Source: Desmodesmus armatus (taxonomy: Eukaryota; Chlorophyta; Chlorophyceae; Sphaeropleales; Scenedesmaceae). Taken from it: a stretch of 64,000 bases of DNA. Below, in pieces: positions 22,576 through 34,442 of this stretch. Every line of letters starts with the position of its first letter. Position 1 is the stretch's first letter. A program made the translations under genes and the position numbers. The stretch lies in the NCBI GenBank assembly GCA_007449985.2, contig VIIQ02000120.1, positions 218,010-282,009 of the forward strand, in the 5' to 3' direction. The notes beneath the pieces were generated by a model, which saw only the letters and a program-made list of their open reading frames with translations, did no database searches and was not told where the DNA came from.

Positions 22576-24216
22576 ACACCAGCTGGTGCTCCGAACAGTG
22601 TCAACAACAGCACCAGCGTTTGTGTTTTTGCAAAGTTGAATAAGCACCAGCAGTACTGGTGCTGTTCGACAGTGGGAACTGATTGTGTGCTGGGCATGTA
22701 GGACGGGTATTTTGGAAGGGAGCCCTCCTGGTGATTGCATGCACTTTGACAGTCACATTTATCCACCACGCACTCAGCGGATTGCAGATATGCATATCCA
22801 CATCTACCATATGGTAGAGCGACTGATTACATGCCGCGTGTGAATGCACACCAGTATCCATGATGTACACATCCCAGCCTCCACAAGTTGTCCACACGAG
22901 ACGTACAAAAAAGATGCTGCTGAACAGGCTGCGACCAGCTGTGGCAACACAGCTGGTGGCACCAACGATTTGAACACATAGCGGCTGGAGCTAGAGAGGG
23001 ACACCAGATACCATCGTAGCAACGCCACTGCTGCGTGTGACACATCATGTGGTGCCACCAGTGTTGCCATCCAAGAGCTGCAAATAGAGTGCTGTTACAG
23101 CCACAGCAGCAGCAGCAGCAGTGCAGAGCTTTGACACTTGCCATGAACAGGACAAGGCACATAGGATTGACTGACAGCCACCAAACAGAACACCAATGTA
23201 ACAACGTGACACAGGCCTGCAGCTGTGCAAGTGAGCCCGGCTGGGTGACCCATAAGCTGATGATGACTTCGCTAGCAGCAGGTTGGTGCCATAGGCTGTG
23301 TCACAACAGTGTTGTGAAGCTGGTGATGTAATATGCCTATGTACAACAATGTGCGAGATACCGATATCCCGCCGCTGGTAGTACTTGTAAAACCGTGCAC
23401 CGGGCCAGTGCTTTCTTGGCTGGCTGGCTGTGCTGCACTGTTGCACACCGCTTCATACTGGCGTGCAACACGGCGGCAACACAACACACATCACCAGGCA
23501 GACGCTGCACATGCTGCACCAACATGAACAAGCTGCTAGGCTGAGATGTGCCAGGTGGTGCAGCACACACCACACCCAAGCCTGTACATGTGCTGCGCCT
23601 CATGCTGATACATCGTGCTCGTGCAAGATGCCCGGCATCTGCTTTGAGAAAGTGTGCTGATGCAAGGACGCCGAGACAAGAAAGAAAGGCAGAATCAAGG
23701 ATCACACGCGCCGCTCTGGCAGGGCGCAGGGCAACACAACACACCACATGCATTAGAAACTCAGACCACACTCAGCACAGCTACAAGTGGGTGGTGTTCA
23801 CACTCCAACCACACAGCTAGAACAAGACAACACAGTGGCCGCCAGAAGATATGAACGATGGTGTTCTCAAACCTGCCGAACACCTTACCCACAAGGTGCA
23901 CACAACCTGCAGGACCAGGGCACAGGCAGTGGCTGAGACAGTGCCGCTGGCAGGCAGTGTTTCAACGAGACAGCAGTGCCACATTCATGTTCAGGAGGCA
24001 CCACTTGAGCCACAACCTCAGATTTGCGGTACTGCTTGGCACCATGACGGGCCGTCAGCAATGCTGACGCAGCATTTCATTGTGGGATGCATCAGCAGCA
24101 CTGAGCAAGGCGACACCCTGCAGGCGTCACCATGCGTGCTGCACATCAATCAACGTTATACCGCTGTTGTACATAAACCTCTGTTCTAGACCATTCAAAC
24201 AGCCTCAACACAGTCG
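22576..24216. other. Intergenic, no supported gene
   Basis: About 1.6 kb with several open frames on both strands but no domain, splice pattern or compositional support. It may contain the 3' ends of the two flanking convergent genes. Confidence 0.35.
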
Positions 24217-26407
24217 TCACCGTGCCATCGTCGGCTGCTGGATCTCCGGTAGCCTGCTCGTCGTAACTAGCTCCTGATTCCACGTCATGTACCGCTGCAC
24301 GACCTGACCGTGCCGGAACACCTCGCGAGGCACTTTCGCGCTGTTGACGTTGAGACAGCAGCAGGCGTCGCACGCGGGCATGCACCCATCGGGAAACAGG
24401 CGCCCGAGGCAGATGCTGCTGTTGTCGATGCAGGGCTCCAGCACTGGCGACAGCAGCTTGATGCAGCAGCAGATGAGGAAGAGACTCATGTTGCACCACG
24501 CCAATTGCTGCAGGACAGCACAAGCGACAGCAGTAACAATCAGGGACAATCAGGGCAGTTGCATCGTTGAGATGCCATTCCTCTGTATGTAGCGCCTCAG
24601 CAAGAGCAGCGCTTACGCTACACCCACAGCTGTGCTAGATTTCTCATGTTCATGTAGCCCATCAAACACCATGCATCTGCATCATGCCTGGATGAGCACG
24701 CGCAAAAGTAATATGCCAAGCTGCGTATGAAGGCCCGTCCATGATGGACTCAGCCGCATACACTGCCTACAATGCATCCATCCATACTGACGTCAAGATG
24801 CTTCGCCGGCTGCTTTTGCCGTCAAACCAACAGCAAGTCCCATCCCCAACACCCAGCCTCTCGCGCCCACCTCAAGTGTCCGTCTCCACCAGCCCTCAGA
24901 GGACAGCACTCCGTACCGCTCATGAATAGCTCCGGCAGCAACACCCCACAGCGCAATGCCAATTGTCTCAAGTGCCAGGGGCACTAGGTTGCGCACACCA
25001 GGGCTGACTTTGCTGTCTGGCAGCAGCTGCAGCACCACACGTAGCAGCAGCGACGGCGACGGTGGCAATCAGTGGCATAAATTGCTAGCAGCTAGACGGA
25101 TATGCTGGCGAAGTATGTGAAGCACTTCATGACAGTGTGCAGGAAGTCTGGTGACAGTACAGTTTGCATGACAGTGTGCGCTGCTTCGCTGCACTCGGTG
25201 ATGGTGCATCAGGTTGTACCAGAGTGCTGCTGCAGCTGCTCTGATGTCAGAGGGACCCTGCTTCTCAAGAACATGCTACAGTTGGTTGCAGCCCCATACT
25301 GCTGGGCCAAGTGACTAAGCCACTCCTACTGCAGCTACAGCCACTGCAGCCTGCCCTTGTATGCACCGTCAAGCTGCTGTGTGCCTGTAATGGGGAGTGG
25401 CTGTTCTCCACCCATGCTGTGCACAACAGCTGCTGCCACAATCCCACATGCGGCATTCACTGGCACCGTGCTAAACACACACTGCTCTATTCATCCCTGG
25501 TTATTCCGATCCATGGAGGATGACGCCACAACTGCTCAACAACCCACTGCAACAAGCACGCAACACCGCAGCACACCACAGCACTGACAAAAGTCATAAT
25601 CGTGTGTGGCTGGCCCTCACCTCTGTAACCATCACCCCCACTGCCAGTGGTGCAGTCAGCCCTGCTGCTACGTACGTGAAGGAGCACAGATGGTCACCTG
25701 GTGTCATGGACACAAAGAACGCAGCAGCATTTACAGATTGCAAACGCAATAGCTTGTCGCAGCTGACATACAAAGGGGGAACGGGAGCAGCAGCGGCAGC
25801 TAGCGCAGGGGGCATGCGGCTTGGTAACAGCAGCTGCAGTGACCCTCACCACCCATGCAAGTGAGCATCAACAGCAGGCCAAACACCTGATGCAGGCACA
25901 AGCGTGTGCACGCCCCTGTCTTGCATGTTGCTGCTCATCAGGGCACATCTGCTGCCTGCTGCTGCTGCTGATGTTAGCCGTGCAGGAGTAGCAATCTAGC
26001 AGTGCTCAGTTGGCTGGATTTGCCAGGGGTGTCTGCTGTTGAGTGCCCGTTTCAATAATGGGGAGGCAGTTTCAAAGTCCTGTTTTGTTGATACTGCAGA
26101 TGTCTCAGCATGTGTCACAACTTGTTGTTGTGCGGTTGTGACCCGCAGCGCTGCTAGCAGTATATGCCCAAACAGGTCACTGTTGCTCCCACTCACCATT
26201 GGGCATGTAGCTGAGCAGGCATCTGTGGTACTTGCTGTAGTGTAAGCCTGAGACCAGCACTGCAGCGAAAGCCACGCAGATCTCTACCACTGAGCAGCTG
26301 CAGTAGAGCAGCAGCAGCGTGCTGTTCGCCAGGTCCCTGGGTGCTGTGGCTATTCGCTGTATGGGTGGAGCCCCGTTGGCACCCGGATAAAACTCGATGA
26401 TAGTCAT
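24217..26407 (-). CDS. Putative multi-pass membrane protein (exons incomplete)
   Basis: I do not recognise the family. Exon-like pieces on the minus strand read in order: MTIIEFYPGANGAPPIQR with a hydrophobic helix (LLLLYCSCSVVEICVAFAAV) from 26407; DLFGHILLAALRVTTAQQQ near 26170; VNAAAFFVSMTPGDH and AAGLTAPLAVGVMV near 25700; PVNAACGIVAAAVVHSMGG near 25440; LVPLALETIGIALWGVAAGA near 24970; and a cysteine-rich end (PDGCMPACDACCCLNV) finishing at 24217. Each middle piece has a transmembrane-like segment, and intronic GT/AG sites lie at plausible places, but I could not fix every junction. About five membrane segments are likely. The start ATG at 26407 is the first in frame. Confidence 0.45.
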
Positions 26408-28359
26408 TTCTGACTATGTTTTCGAGATCGAACTGAGCATGGGTTGCTGATTGATACCAGGTCTGTCTTGTGTTTGTGTGATGAGGACAGTGCTTGTCAC
26501 TAGCAGCGATGGAGCACGCACACGAGCTGTCTGCGAGATAAAGTAGTCAGTTGATTGAACATCACGCTCGACATATGTGTATGTCCTGCCTGTCGTGTGT
26601 CATACAAGGATTGTAGTGCTTGTATTGTGGGACGAAGTTACAAGAGTGTTGTGTCAATATTTTGCAATATATTACGTACTCATTCAGTGAAGGATAGTAT
26701 GCACCACAAGTGTGACTGGGTGACACGCCAACGGCCCTCAACAACCTTGGATTCCCAAAGTGCCCTCAGCCAGCACATGCTGTTAGAAGCAGTGTGGTTG
26801 TCCTTATCATGTCATTCATTACAAGTTACTATCGGGCTGTGTTGTACTATAGCACATGCCTACTATCATGATTGGTCATGCCAAGTTGCCAACCATTGGG
26901 CAAGCCAAGCAAGCATGCATGCAGCCTTCCCCACAGCTGCCACCTCAGACGATCCAATTTGTGTCACATATGGCCCAAAGGCCGGTGCCTTGGCCGGTTG
27001 ATCAGCCTGACATGCCCCCCTGCTCCCGCCTTGAGTGAGCCCAATGATGATGGCCACACTGTGACAGCTGTGGCAGGCAGCAACAACCCTTGTCAACTGC
27101 AAGCCTGTCCTGTGTTGCGTACCAATGTATTGATGCCCTTGCGCACAACAAAACTGTGCAAACGCTCAGGTCAAAGGGCCAGCCTTGGCAGCCAGCCACG
27201 CAACAGTCACTGATACCACAGAGCACCCACCACATGCTGTCACAATTTTGCCATTCACTCACACCATAAGCAGTGCACAGCCACACGCAAGCACCGTTCT
27301 CATAAACATGTATGTGTGCAGTCTGGCAACCCCTGCCTCACATGCAAAGCCGGCAGGCAGGACACAACAGCTCACAAGAGCACAAATCAAATCAAATCAA
27401 AGTTAAACCTGTAGTTATGAGACTCAAGAGCTCATGCCAGCCATTCACTGATATCACGGAGATAGTACAACAACCCAGAAGGAACAACATACTGAGGATC
27501 AAAACAGAGAAGCCTGACGCTTTTGTGAGGATGAAAGCCATCCCCAAAATCCCCAAGCGTACTGTCTGAGTGCACGAGATGGACAAGCACGGCACTGCCA
27601 ACACAATTGTAGAACTTACAATGCTCTCGAGGCGTACTAAACTACTGGCAGAGCCCACCAACCTGGATCTTTCATGCTGTGAAGGCCCCTAGCCAGGTGG
27701 GTGATAACATGCATGGGGCTATGCAAGCTGTGTATACCCTCCAGTCTGGCAGTGCCAGCATCTCAACACTCCACAACAACGCCATGAGCTGTGCCACACT
27801 CCCCACAATGTCAAGCATGTCCAGCTGGCATGGCAAAAGTGGCAGTCACAATGGTCAGTAACCACAGCAAGAAAACAGCGTCGCTTGGCAGCCGTGCTTC
27901 CCAGGTGCACAGCGCACATATGCAGTGGAAAGAAACCAAGTGTTCTGTTGCATCAATAGCTATAGGGGCAACCTGTCGGCTGTTGGTGGCATGCACACCA
28001 CTTTCTCCAAAGCGGCACATGCCCGCACAGAACATACCGGGGCCAGCACAGCCGGGCAGCTGGCAGCCAACCACACTGACAAAGCACAATGGGGAAGGCC
28101 CTTCGCATCGGATGCGATATGCACTCATACGGCACATGCACCCACTGCCAGAAGCGGACTGCCGCTGGACATGCAGCGTGCCAACATACTCTCCTAGACG
28201 GATGCTGACTCAGGTGAGGTGACCTCCATGCACTTCTGGTGACAAAAACAGTTGCAGCGCACGATGGCTGCTGCTGCTGGACTGAGTCTATGAAACAGGC
28301 TGCAGGTTGCTGCACCAATCCCGTCATGCCAACGTGCCCAAGGTCACCGACTATGGACT
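26408..28359. other. Intergenic, no firm gene
   Basis: About 2 kb. The only notable frame is minus strand 27392-27661, an 89-residue hydrophobic peptide, but it is the mirror of a Lys-rich plus-strand frame over the same bases and neither has other support. A short AAATC repeat lies near 27384. Confidence 0.35.
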
Positions 28360-30015
28360 TCACTGCCGGTAGGATGGCAGCAGCTGCTTCACTGCCGCAT
28401 GCAACTCCTGCAACTGCTCCTGCAAGCCAGCCACTTGCTCTGCTGCGATCCGCTGCTGTTCTGACATCTGCTCTTGCAAGCCAGCGATCTGCTGTTGTTG
28501 GGCAGCCATACGCTGCTGCTGGTCTGACAGCTTCTGTCTTTGTTTTGAAGTCAGCGCCATGCGGTCGGCCAGCTGCTGCGCCAGGCTGCACCGGGCCTTG
28601 TGCTGACATCCCCCAGGGTCGGTAGCACAGTGCATCAGCAGTTGTAGCCACACGTCAGGAGCAGAGTCTTTCTGCAGCATGTGCAGCACTTGCCTTGGCA
28701 AGGCAAAGAGTCACTGAGTCAGCAACAGTGGCAGGCATGTGAAAAATCACACCAGTCTGACCACTTGTCATCACGCGCTGTCATTAGGAACAGTTCCTCC
28801 CTGACCAGCAGCAAAGCCCTCAACATTGGCAACCGCTCTTGGCTGTGTGCTCGCTGTGCTCGCTGTGCAAGAGGCCATGCACAGTGTTTTTCAGTACACA
28901 CCAGTCCTTGGATCTGCTGGAGAGCTGACGAAGAGTTGCAATCGTTGACGCGCATCGGCCGGCAGGCTTTCCATCATTGACGCGCTCACAGAATCAAGAA
29001 CACACTACAGCCCTGTGCACCAGTAAAATATACACTTCGCTCACAGATTCTGTGCTCCACCACATGCCATGTGACGATCCCGCCGCTTCGCCGCCCTGGA
29101 GTGTAGGCTTGACTGACAGACGCCGCAACGCTCTGAGGCTTGTCAGTAGCAACAAGGAAGCAACATTGGCCTGGCTCCTCCCAAACCGTGGTTGATCAGC
29201 ACGTACAGGCATTCCAGCTGCGTCACAGCCGCCAGCCCCAGCACAGAACCGTAGAGGCTCTGTGCTAGAGGCTCTAGGCTTGCAGAGTCACTCGAGTCGA
29301 TGTCAACACGCAACTCTGTCAAGGCTGTGAGCTTGTGCAGCTCAGACACATGCCGCCCAGGCTGCAGCAGCAGAGCATCGACATCACACAGGCCATCAGG
29401 GCAGCAGCTGACAAGGCCGTTGAGCTCTGCTGCGGCCCACTTGGGGGTTTCAGCATGGTTGTAGTCAGTGTCATACACACCCAACCGTAAGCACGCAAGG
29501 TGTGACAGGCTACGCCACAGTGTGGGGGCAAACACGTGCCGCCAAATTCCCTCTGGGCAACTTGCACTTACCAAGCGTAGCTGCACTAGGTTGCTGCTGG
29601 CCGTGAGAGCTGAGTACACAGGACCAGGAGCGGGCCAGTTCAAAGACGTCGGGACCAGATGTAAGTCTGTCAAATGAACCAAGTGAGCCATACTAGACAA
29701 GAAGGAACCTGGCCCCTCAGCAGGACCAATCACATCACACTGAATAACAAGCTCCCTCAACCCTTCAGGGACACACGACAACAGCCCTGCCTCCACTACC
29801 ACCGGCGACACTAACAGAAGTGTCTTGAGGGAGGCAGACAACACCAGACCAGGCACACTGCCGGGCCCAATGGCAGTATAATCAGCGGCATGCAGATGCA
29901 GCTTTTGCAGGCTGGAGAGGCAATCCAGCTGCTTGAAGTTCTCTGCACTCAAGCCGTTGACGTGCATGTATGTGAGGTGTTGCAAGCACGGCAGTGTGAC
30001 ACCAAGAAGTCCATT
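28360..30015 (-). pseudogene. LRR family member, 5'-truncated and frameshifted
   Basis: Exon 2 (28671-28360) encodes KDSAPDVWLQLLMHCATDP and a Gln-rich coiled coil ending LQELHAAVKQLLPSYRQ. Exon 1 runs from about 30015 down to 29045 (AATCT|GTGAGC donor) and carries the second half of the LRR array (GVTLPCLQHLTYMHV, GPAEGPGSFLSSMAHL, HVSELHKLTALTEL). The F-box and roughly the first 200 residues are missing; the LRR homology dies away between about 30015 and 30070. Near 29170 the frame must shift by one base to pass from LYVLINHG to NVASLLLLTSLRAL, which otherwise matches the family LLPLTSLT motif. It is on the opposite strand to all other members in the window. Confidence 0.7.
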
Positions 30016-30133
30016 TACGTATCCTTCTAGTAGATAACACGCATTCGTTGCCGTTCAGTAGCCCTTCCCGCACCCAGGCACAAGGTCTGCACCACTCTGC
30101 TGACCTTGGCGGCTTTTATGCATGTGCATGACA

Positions 30134-30794
30134 AAGGGGCTGACCACTCAGCCTGACTGGGCCAGCTACATGCCCCACCCACCGGGGCGGGCATGTAGCT
30201 GGCTGTAGCTTGCCGAGCCGGCTGCACCAGTATGATGGGCATGATCGGTAGGCTCTATAAAGCAAGACAGCTACCTACAGGTACCTACAGCTACGAGCTA
30301 CCGCAGATTGGCACAGCTGCCCTAGGAACTGGCTACAAGCTACGGTTGCCAGACCTTACTGTGTAGCTGGGTGTAGGTGGCTGTATCTCACCATGCTCAT
30401 GGTGTACAGAATCCATGCTCTTGTCTGTTGTGATACTCGCTGATCAGTGGGTGCCCAAGGCAGCCATACTCAACACAGCTGATGGGTCATCTTGATTGCA
30501 CCAGCAGCTATGCGCAAAGTCCACGAGCTACGCGCACCAGCAGCAGCACAGCTATAGCCAGCTACGGGGGGCTACAGATTACAGCAGATATGGCTTCTCC
30601 CAGTCATTCTCAGCTACAAGCTACAGTCCCAGGCACACATACGTGTCCGGAGAGGGAGTTTTCATGTAGCTGACCTGGGGGCTGGGGCGAATTGATCCAA
30701 AAATCACATCTGCCGGAACACATGCTGTAGTTACAGCCAGCTACAGGTCTGCCCTGGGGGTGGGACACGTAGCTGGCTGAGTGGTCAGCCCCTT
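30134..30794. mobile_element. MITE-like element with 20-bp perfect terminal inverted repeats
   Basis: The ends AAGGGGCTGACCACTCAGCC (30134-30153) and GGCTGAGTGGTCAGCCCCTT (30775-30794) are perfect inverted repeats. Similarity between the arms continues imperfectly for about 70 bases (CAGCTAC..GTCCCACC, TGTAGCTGGCTGTA). The 661-bp interior encodes nothing obvious but is packed with AGCTAC/GTAGCT hexamers in both orientations. No clear target-site duplication is visible. It sits just upstream of the truncated end of the LRR pseudogene. The transposase family that would mobilise it is unknown. Confidence 0.7.
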
Positions 30795-31062
30795 AACCAA
30801 GGATATTTTGACGCCAAGCCTGAGTGACTGCGTTAGTTTGAACACAGCAACAGCTGCTGGGGCGGCAAAATTGTTCAGCAATTACAGACACGTTGTGACT
30901 GCAACAGCTGCTGCGTGCGTCCTCCTGCAGCCGCAGCCCAGTGCAGGCCACAGGAACCTGGCCCAACAGCAGCTGCCCACTGGGACTGGGACTGGGCCAG
31001 TGCAGGTCACCGGAACTTCACTGCAGATTCCTTGCACCCGGCAGGCTGCCTCGGCCAGCCTC

Positions 31063-31070
31063 TATAAAAG
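31063..31070 (+). promoter_or_regulatory. TATA box of the beta-trefoil gene
   Basis: TATAAAAG lies 93 bases before the ATG at 31156, so transcription should start near 31095 with a short 5' UTR of about 60 bases. Confidence 0.7.
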
Positions 31071-31155
31071 CCGAGCTGCACCCAGTCCTTCACCACGACC
31101 ACTTTCCCGGTAGTCAATCATTATCGTTTCATACGTTCAGGCAGACGCGTCGAAC

Positions 31156-31983
31156 ATGGCTTCCAACCGCTTCGCCATCAGTGCCCTATTGTGTGTTCTT
31201 GGGTCATTGCTGCTTGTGAGAAGCGCCTGCGCACGTAAGTCCGATTTGTGGGATTGCACTTCAGCGTGCAGACGTGAACTTGGGCAGTCAACGCCACGTG
31301 CGCCCCACTTGGGTTGTCTGACATACGAGCTAGCCTGCCCTCGGGGCATAAGTTCACTTGCACATGATATTGTCAAACACAATCAACACCAGCAGTTTTC
31401 ACCTTCCAAGCGATACTTTGGATGTAGTTCGGATTGAATCAACTGAACCACATGTGATAGCAATGGAGGTGGGCAGCAGCAGGTCTTTCACCCTTGTGCT
31501 GCCACCTGACACCACCCCCGCACCATTCCTTGCTTGCTCGCAGTCCCCGCCAACAACGGCATCTACAGCATCACATCATCATCCAGACGAGCTTCCTGCC
31601 GCAGCTTCTACCTTACAGCACCCTCCTGCAAATCCACCGACCGCCCAGTGATGCAAGACATCGTGAGCGGAGTCAACCTGGGCTGGAGATTCGAGCTGGT
31701 GCCTGGCAGCAGCGACAAGTACTACATCTCCTCCGTCGGCTGCAGGAAGTATCTCAGCATCCAGGGCTGTGGTGGCACGACCTTTGTCGACTTATGGGGC
31801 GGGGCCGGCATCAACCAGCAGTTCCAGCTGGTGCCTACCGGACGCAGGGATGAATACTACTTTAAGGCTGTGGCTCGTGCTGACGCTTGCAACGAGTGGA
31901 TGTCGATCCAGGGCTGCGATGGGAACAACCTTGTTGACTTGTGGGGAGCTACCGGGGGCAACCAGGCATTTGTGGTGTCCTGA
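31156..31983 (+). CDS. Secreted beta-trefoil (ricin-B-like) protein
   Basis: Two exons, 31156-31234 and 31544-31983, with a 309-bp intron (GCAC|GTAAGT, TCGCAG), give 172 residues. The N-terminus MASNRFAISALLCVLGSLLL is a clear signal peptide, probably cut after SACA, so the product is extracellular or vacuolar. The mature part holds three related segments, as expected of a beta-trefoil: YSITSSSRRASCRSFYLTAP, then YYISSVGCRKYLSIQGCGG with FVDLWGGAGINQQFQLVP, then ADACNEWMSIQGCDG with LVDLWGATGGNQAFVV. The W/Q ends of the repeats (INQQFQL, GNQAFVV) resemble QxW-type lectin repeats. Even numbers of cysteines suggest disulfides. Carbohydrate binding is inferred and not shown. The gene is complete and undamaged. 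Confidence 0.75.
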
Positions 31984-32899
31984 ACCTGATGGCCTGACAT
32001 GTTGACAGTACGATTGATGGCTGACAAAGCTGGGGTGAAATTAGTCACAGATCAGATCTCCTGTAGCGTCGGGGCTCTGAGGCCATGGTATTCGATGGCA
32101 CTAGTAATGCAAACAGTGGTGGTCATCGCTTTGGGCCAGAATTGAAGCCGAACTCTTGTGGCACAGATCTGTTCACGAGCTTGTGTTGACAGCAGCACAC
32201 CGGGTTGTGGCTTGAGTTGTGTTTTGTAACGCTGCTGATGGTTGTGGCAGTACCCACCAGGCTGCAGCCTGCATGGATTTGAACCCAACATGCGTGCCTT
32301 GTGTGATTCTGTGTTACATCACATCAAGGTCCTCAGAGCACCAACTGCGTCAAGAAGTGCCTGCTGCAGCTGGCAGCGGCTTGGGAGCAACGCATCAATC
32401 AGTGCCACCGATAATCAGACACTCGCCCCCGCCAACACCAGTCTGGAGACACAAGTGCCACCGAGCTGCATGCAGCCAGGCCTAGCAGGCTTGCTCAGGG
32501 GCCAAGTACCGCAACTGTGCAGCAGGAGAAGTATAGCAGGAGTCACCAAGCAAAAAAAGCGCAGGCAAGAACAGCCCAGTCGTACTGGCAGGAACTAATC
32601 GAGGACCTTGCCTGTAGTCAGTCTCTTCGGTCCAAGTACAAAACATGAGGGGTATGGTACAGCAGTGCATGGCAGCGCGCTGGTAGCTGCCTCACACAAC
32701 AAGCACGGCGGCAACTCCACACAAACACACACGCCATCTCCATGGCTGTATATAAACAACCATACACACACAAAGCAAGGACAAAGCTATAGCGTCGTAT
32801 GATCACACACACGCACACTCCTCCAAGCTCACACACTCTCCACTCCCAAAGCCTCAGAGCCGTCTGGTACCGATAGAAATGCATGTCGTGTACAGCAAA
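31984..32899. other. Intergenic, no supported gene
   Basis: About 0.9 kb with CA-rich simple sequence near 32790-32840 and no reading frame with support. Confidence 0.35.
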
Positions 32900-34442
32900 A
32901 CCACACACACCATTGTGGTTGGGCGCAGTGTGTGTACTGGAGCAAGCACAGGTGCGCCACATGTGCACAGATCCAATGCTCCCCTGGCACCTGGTACAGG
33001 CCTTCCACACCAGTAGACAGCCCATCTTGATCGTGACCAGTGCCACGCCCTTACCCTCTGCCCTTGTCAAAAAGACGGGGTTCAACGGCTTCAATAAACC
33101 CCCCATGTGGGCTTCACCACGGGTAAGTGAGGGCCTCTTGCAGGTCAAGCCTTCCCAGCAGCAGCTTGTGCGGGCGAATCAGCTGGGTCGTACTTCCTAG
33201 GCGCATGACAGGGCCACACACACATACATACACCCCCTTCTCTTGTACAAAGCAAAGCTGTTGCCAAAAAAAGGTACAACTCACACCCCATCAGTACCGC
33301 AAATGCAAAAAGCAAAGAAAAAGCACACACAACTGGGTAACCATTCACGTCCTGCAAGTTGCAAACTTCACACAAAACACACATATGTACGAGACTGGGG
33401 TCTTCGCACGAATGGAAAAAGGCTCAGTGATACAAGCTTAGGGTTTGGGGGGCTGAGCCTACCCCTGCACCCCGCACACACTTGGCGGGCTGCCATTCAC
33501 ACACATATGTACACACCAGTTACACAACCGTCATGCTGCATGCAAGCAAGCAACTGCATCAAGTAGAAGCCAGCAGCACGCAGTAGGATCAGGAACGGAA
33601 AGCAGATACACTCCAAAAGGTGTTGGCAAAGCAGCACCAGGATGACTTGGCCGTGCCGCTCAGCAACGGCAGCTACCCCATGCACACTTCAAGGCAAGGG
33701 GTGTAGCTGGAACACATCTGCCCGGAAACAAGGGCCGGGGGCGTTACAGCGCTGACATCACCACCACTCACAGGGATGCATGCACAGCCACCCTACACCT
33801 TTAAACAGGCAGCACCTGACAACACAATATCAGCAACGGCAGCTACCCCATGCCATGCAGTGTTACATGCGGGGGTGCGCCATCCTTCAGCCTGGAGCGG
33901 CATCCTTGTTCATGTCACACATGAACATGCGACATGAACAAGCACCGGACATCACATCACCACTCAGGCCACTGTTGTGTCAAAAAGGAGAGCAGCAAAC
34001 TTATGAGACCTACGCATGGCATGAACGTGTCAAATGACGACCACAGCCAATGACCACTGATGCCACAGATGGGGAGAGCCATCCAGATGGCCAGCACACC
34101 ACTGGCATGCATTGGTATTCCATGGGCTCACGCAGCCGCATCCATCCATGCCCTTGCACCAATGTCAGCACGGCAGGGCACAAGCCCAGCACTAGGCAAC
34201 ATGCCTTGAAACAATCGGCTACCAAAGAAGGCTCCCACCAACAAATTCCGCAACCCCTTCCACATACCTGATCCAGTCACTAGTTGGCGGCACCAAACAC
34301 ACGCATGCAGGTGCGAGAGCCTGATGCTCTGCCCATCCACTGCCCAAAAGACAGCCTCACGTGTCAGCAGCATGTCATAGCCTGCTCCACACGTCCTGCA
34401 TGCTTTGTCAGGCCCTGGTTTTGTCGTCCCCTTCTCAGACAA
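32900..34442 (-). CDS. Possible cysteine-motif gene, few exons visible
   Basis: I do not recognise it. The best exon is 34414-34268, with an acceptor-like CCAG and a GTATGT donor. It encodes KACRTCGAGYDMLL, then AVFWAVDGQSIRLSHL, then ACVWCRQL. The two C-x2-C pairs, 31 residues apart, could bind zinc. A second candidate exon around 33140-32940 reads LKPLNPVFLTRAEGKGVALV, then ACTRCQGSIGSVHMW. No start, stop or complete splice chain can be given. It could be two fragments of unrelated decayed genes. Confidence 0.3.

Noticed and set aside
22601..23771. Several 90-140 codon frames on the minus strand
   Set aside because: Cys/His-rich with no domain, no splice pattern and no homology to anything else in the window.
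32618..32880. Cys/Val-rich minus-strand frame
   Set aside because: It is a translation of CA/TG simple sequence.
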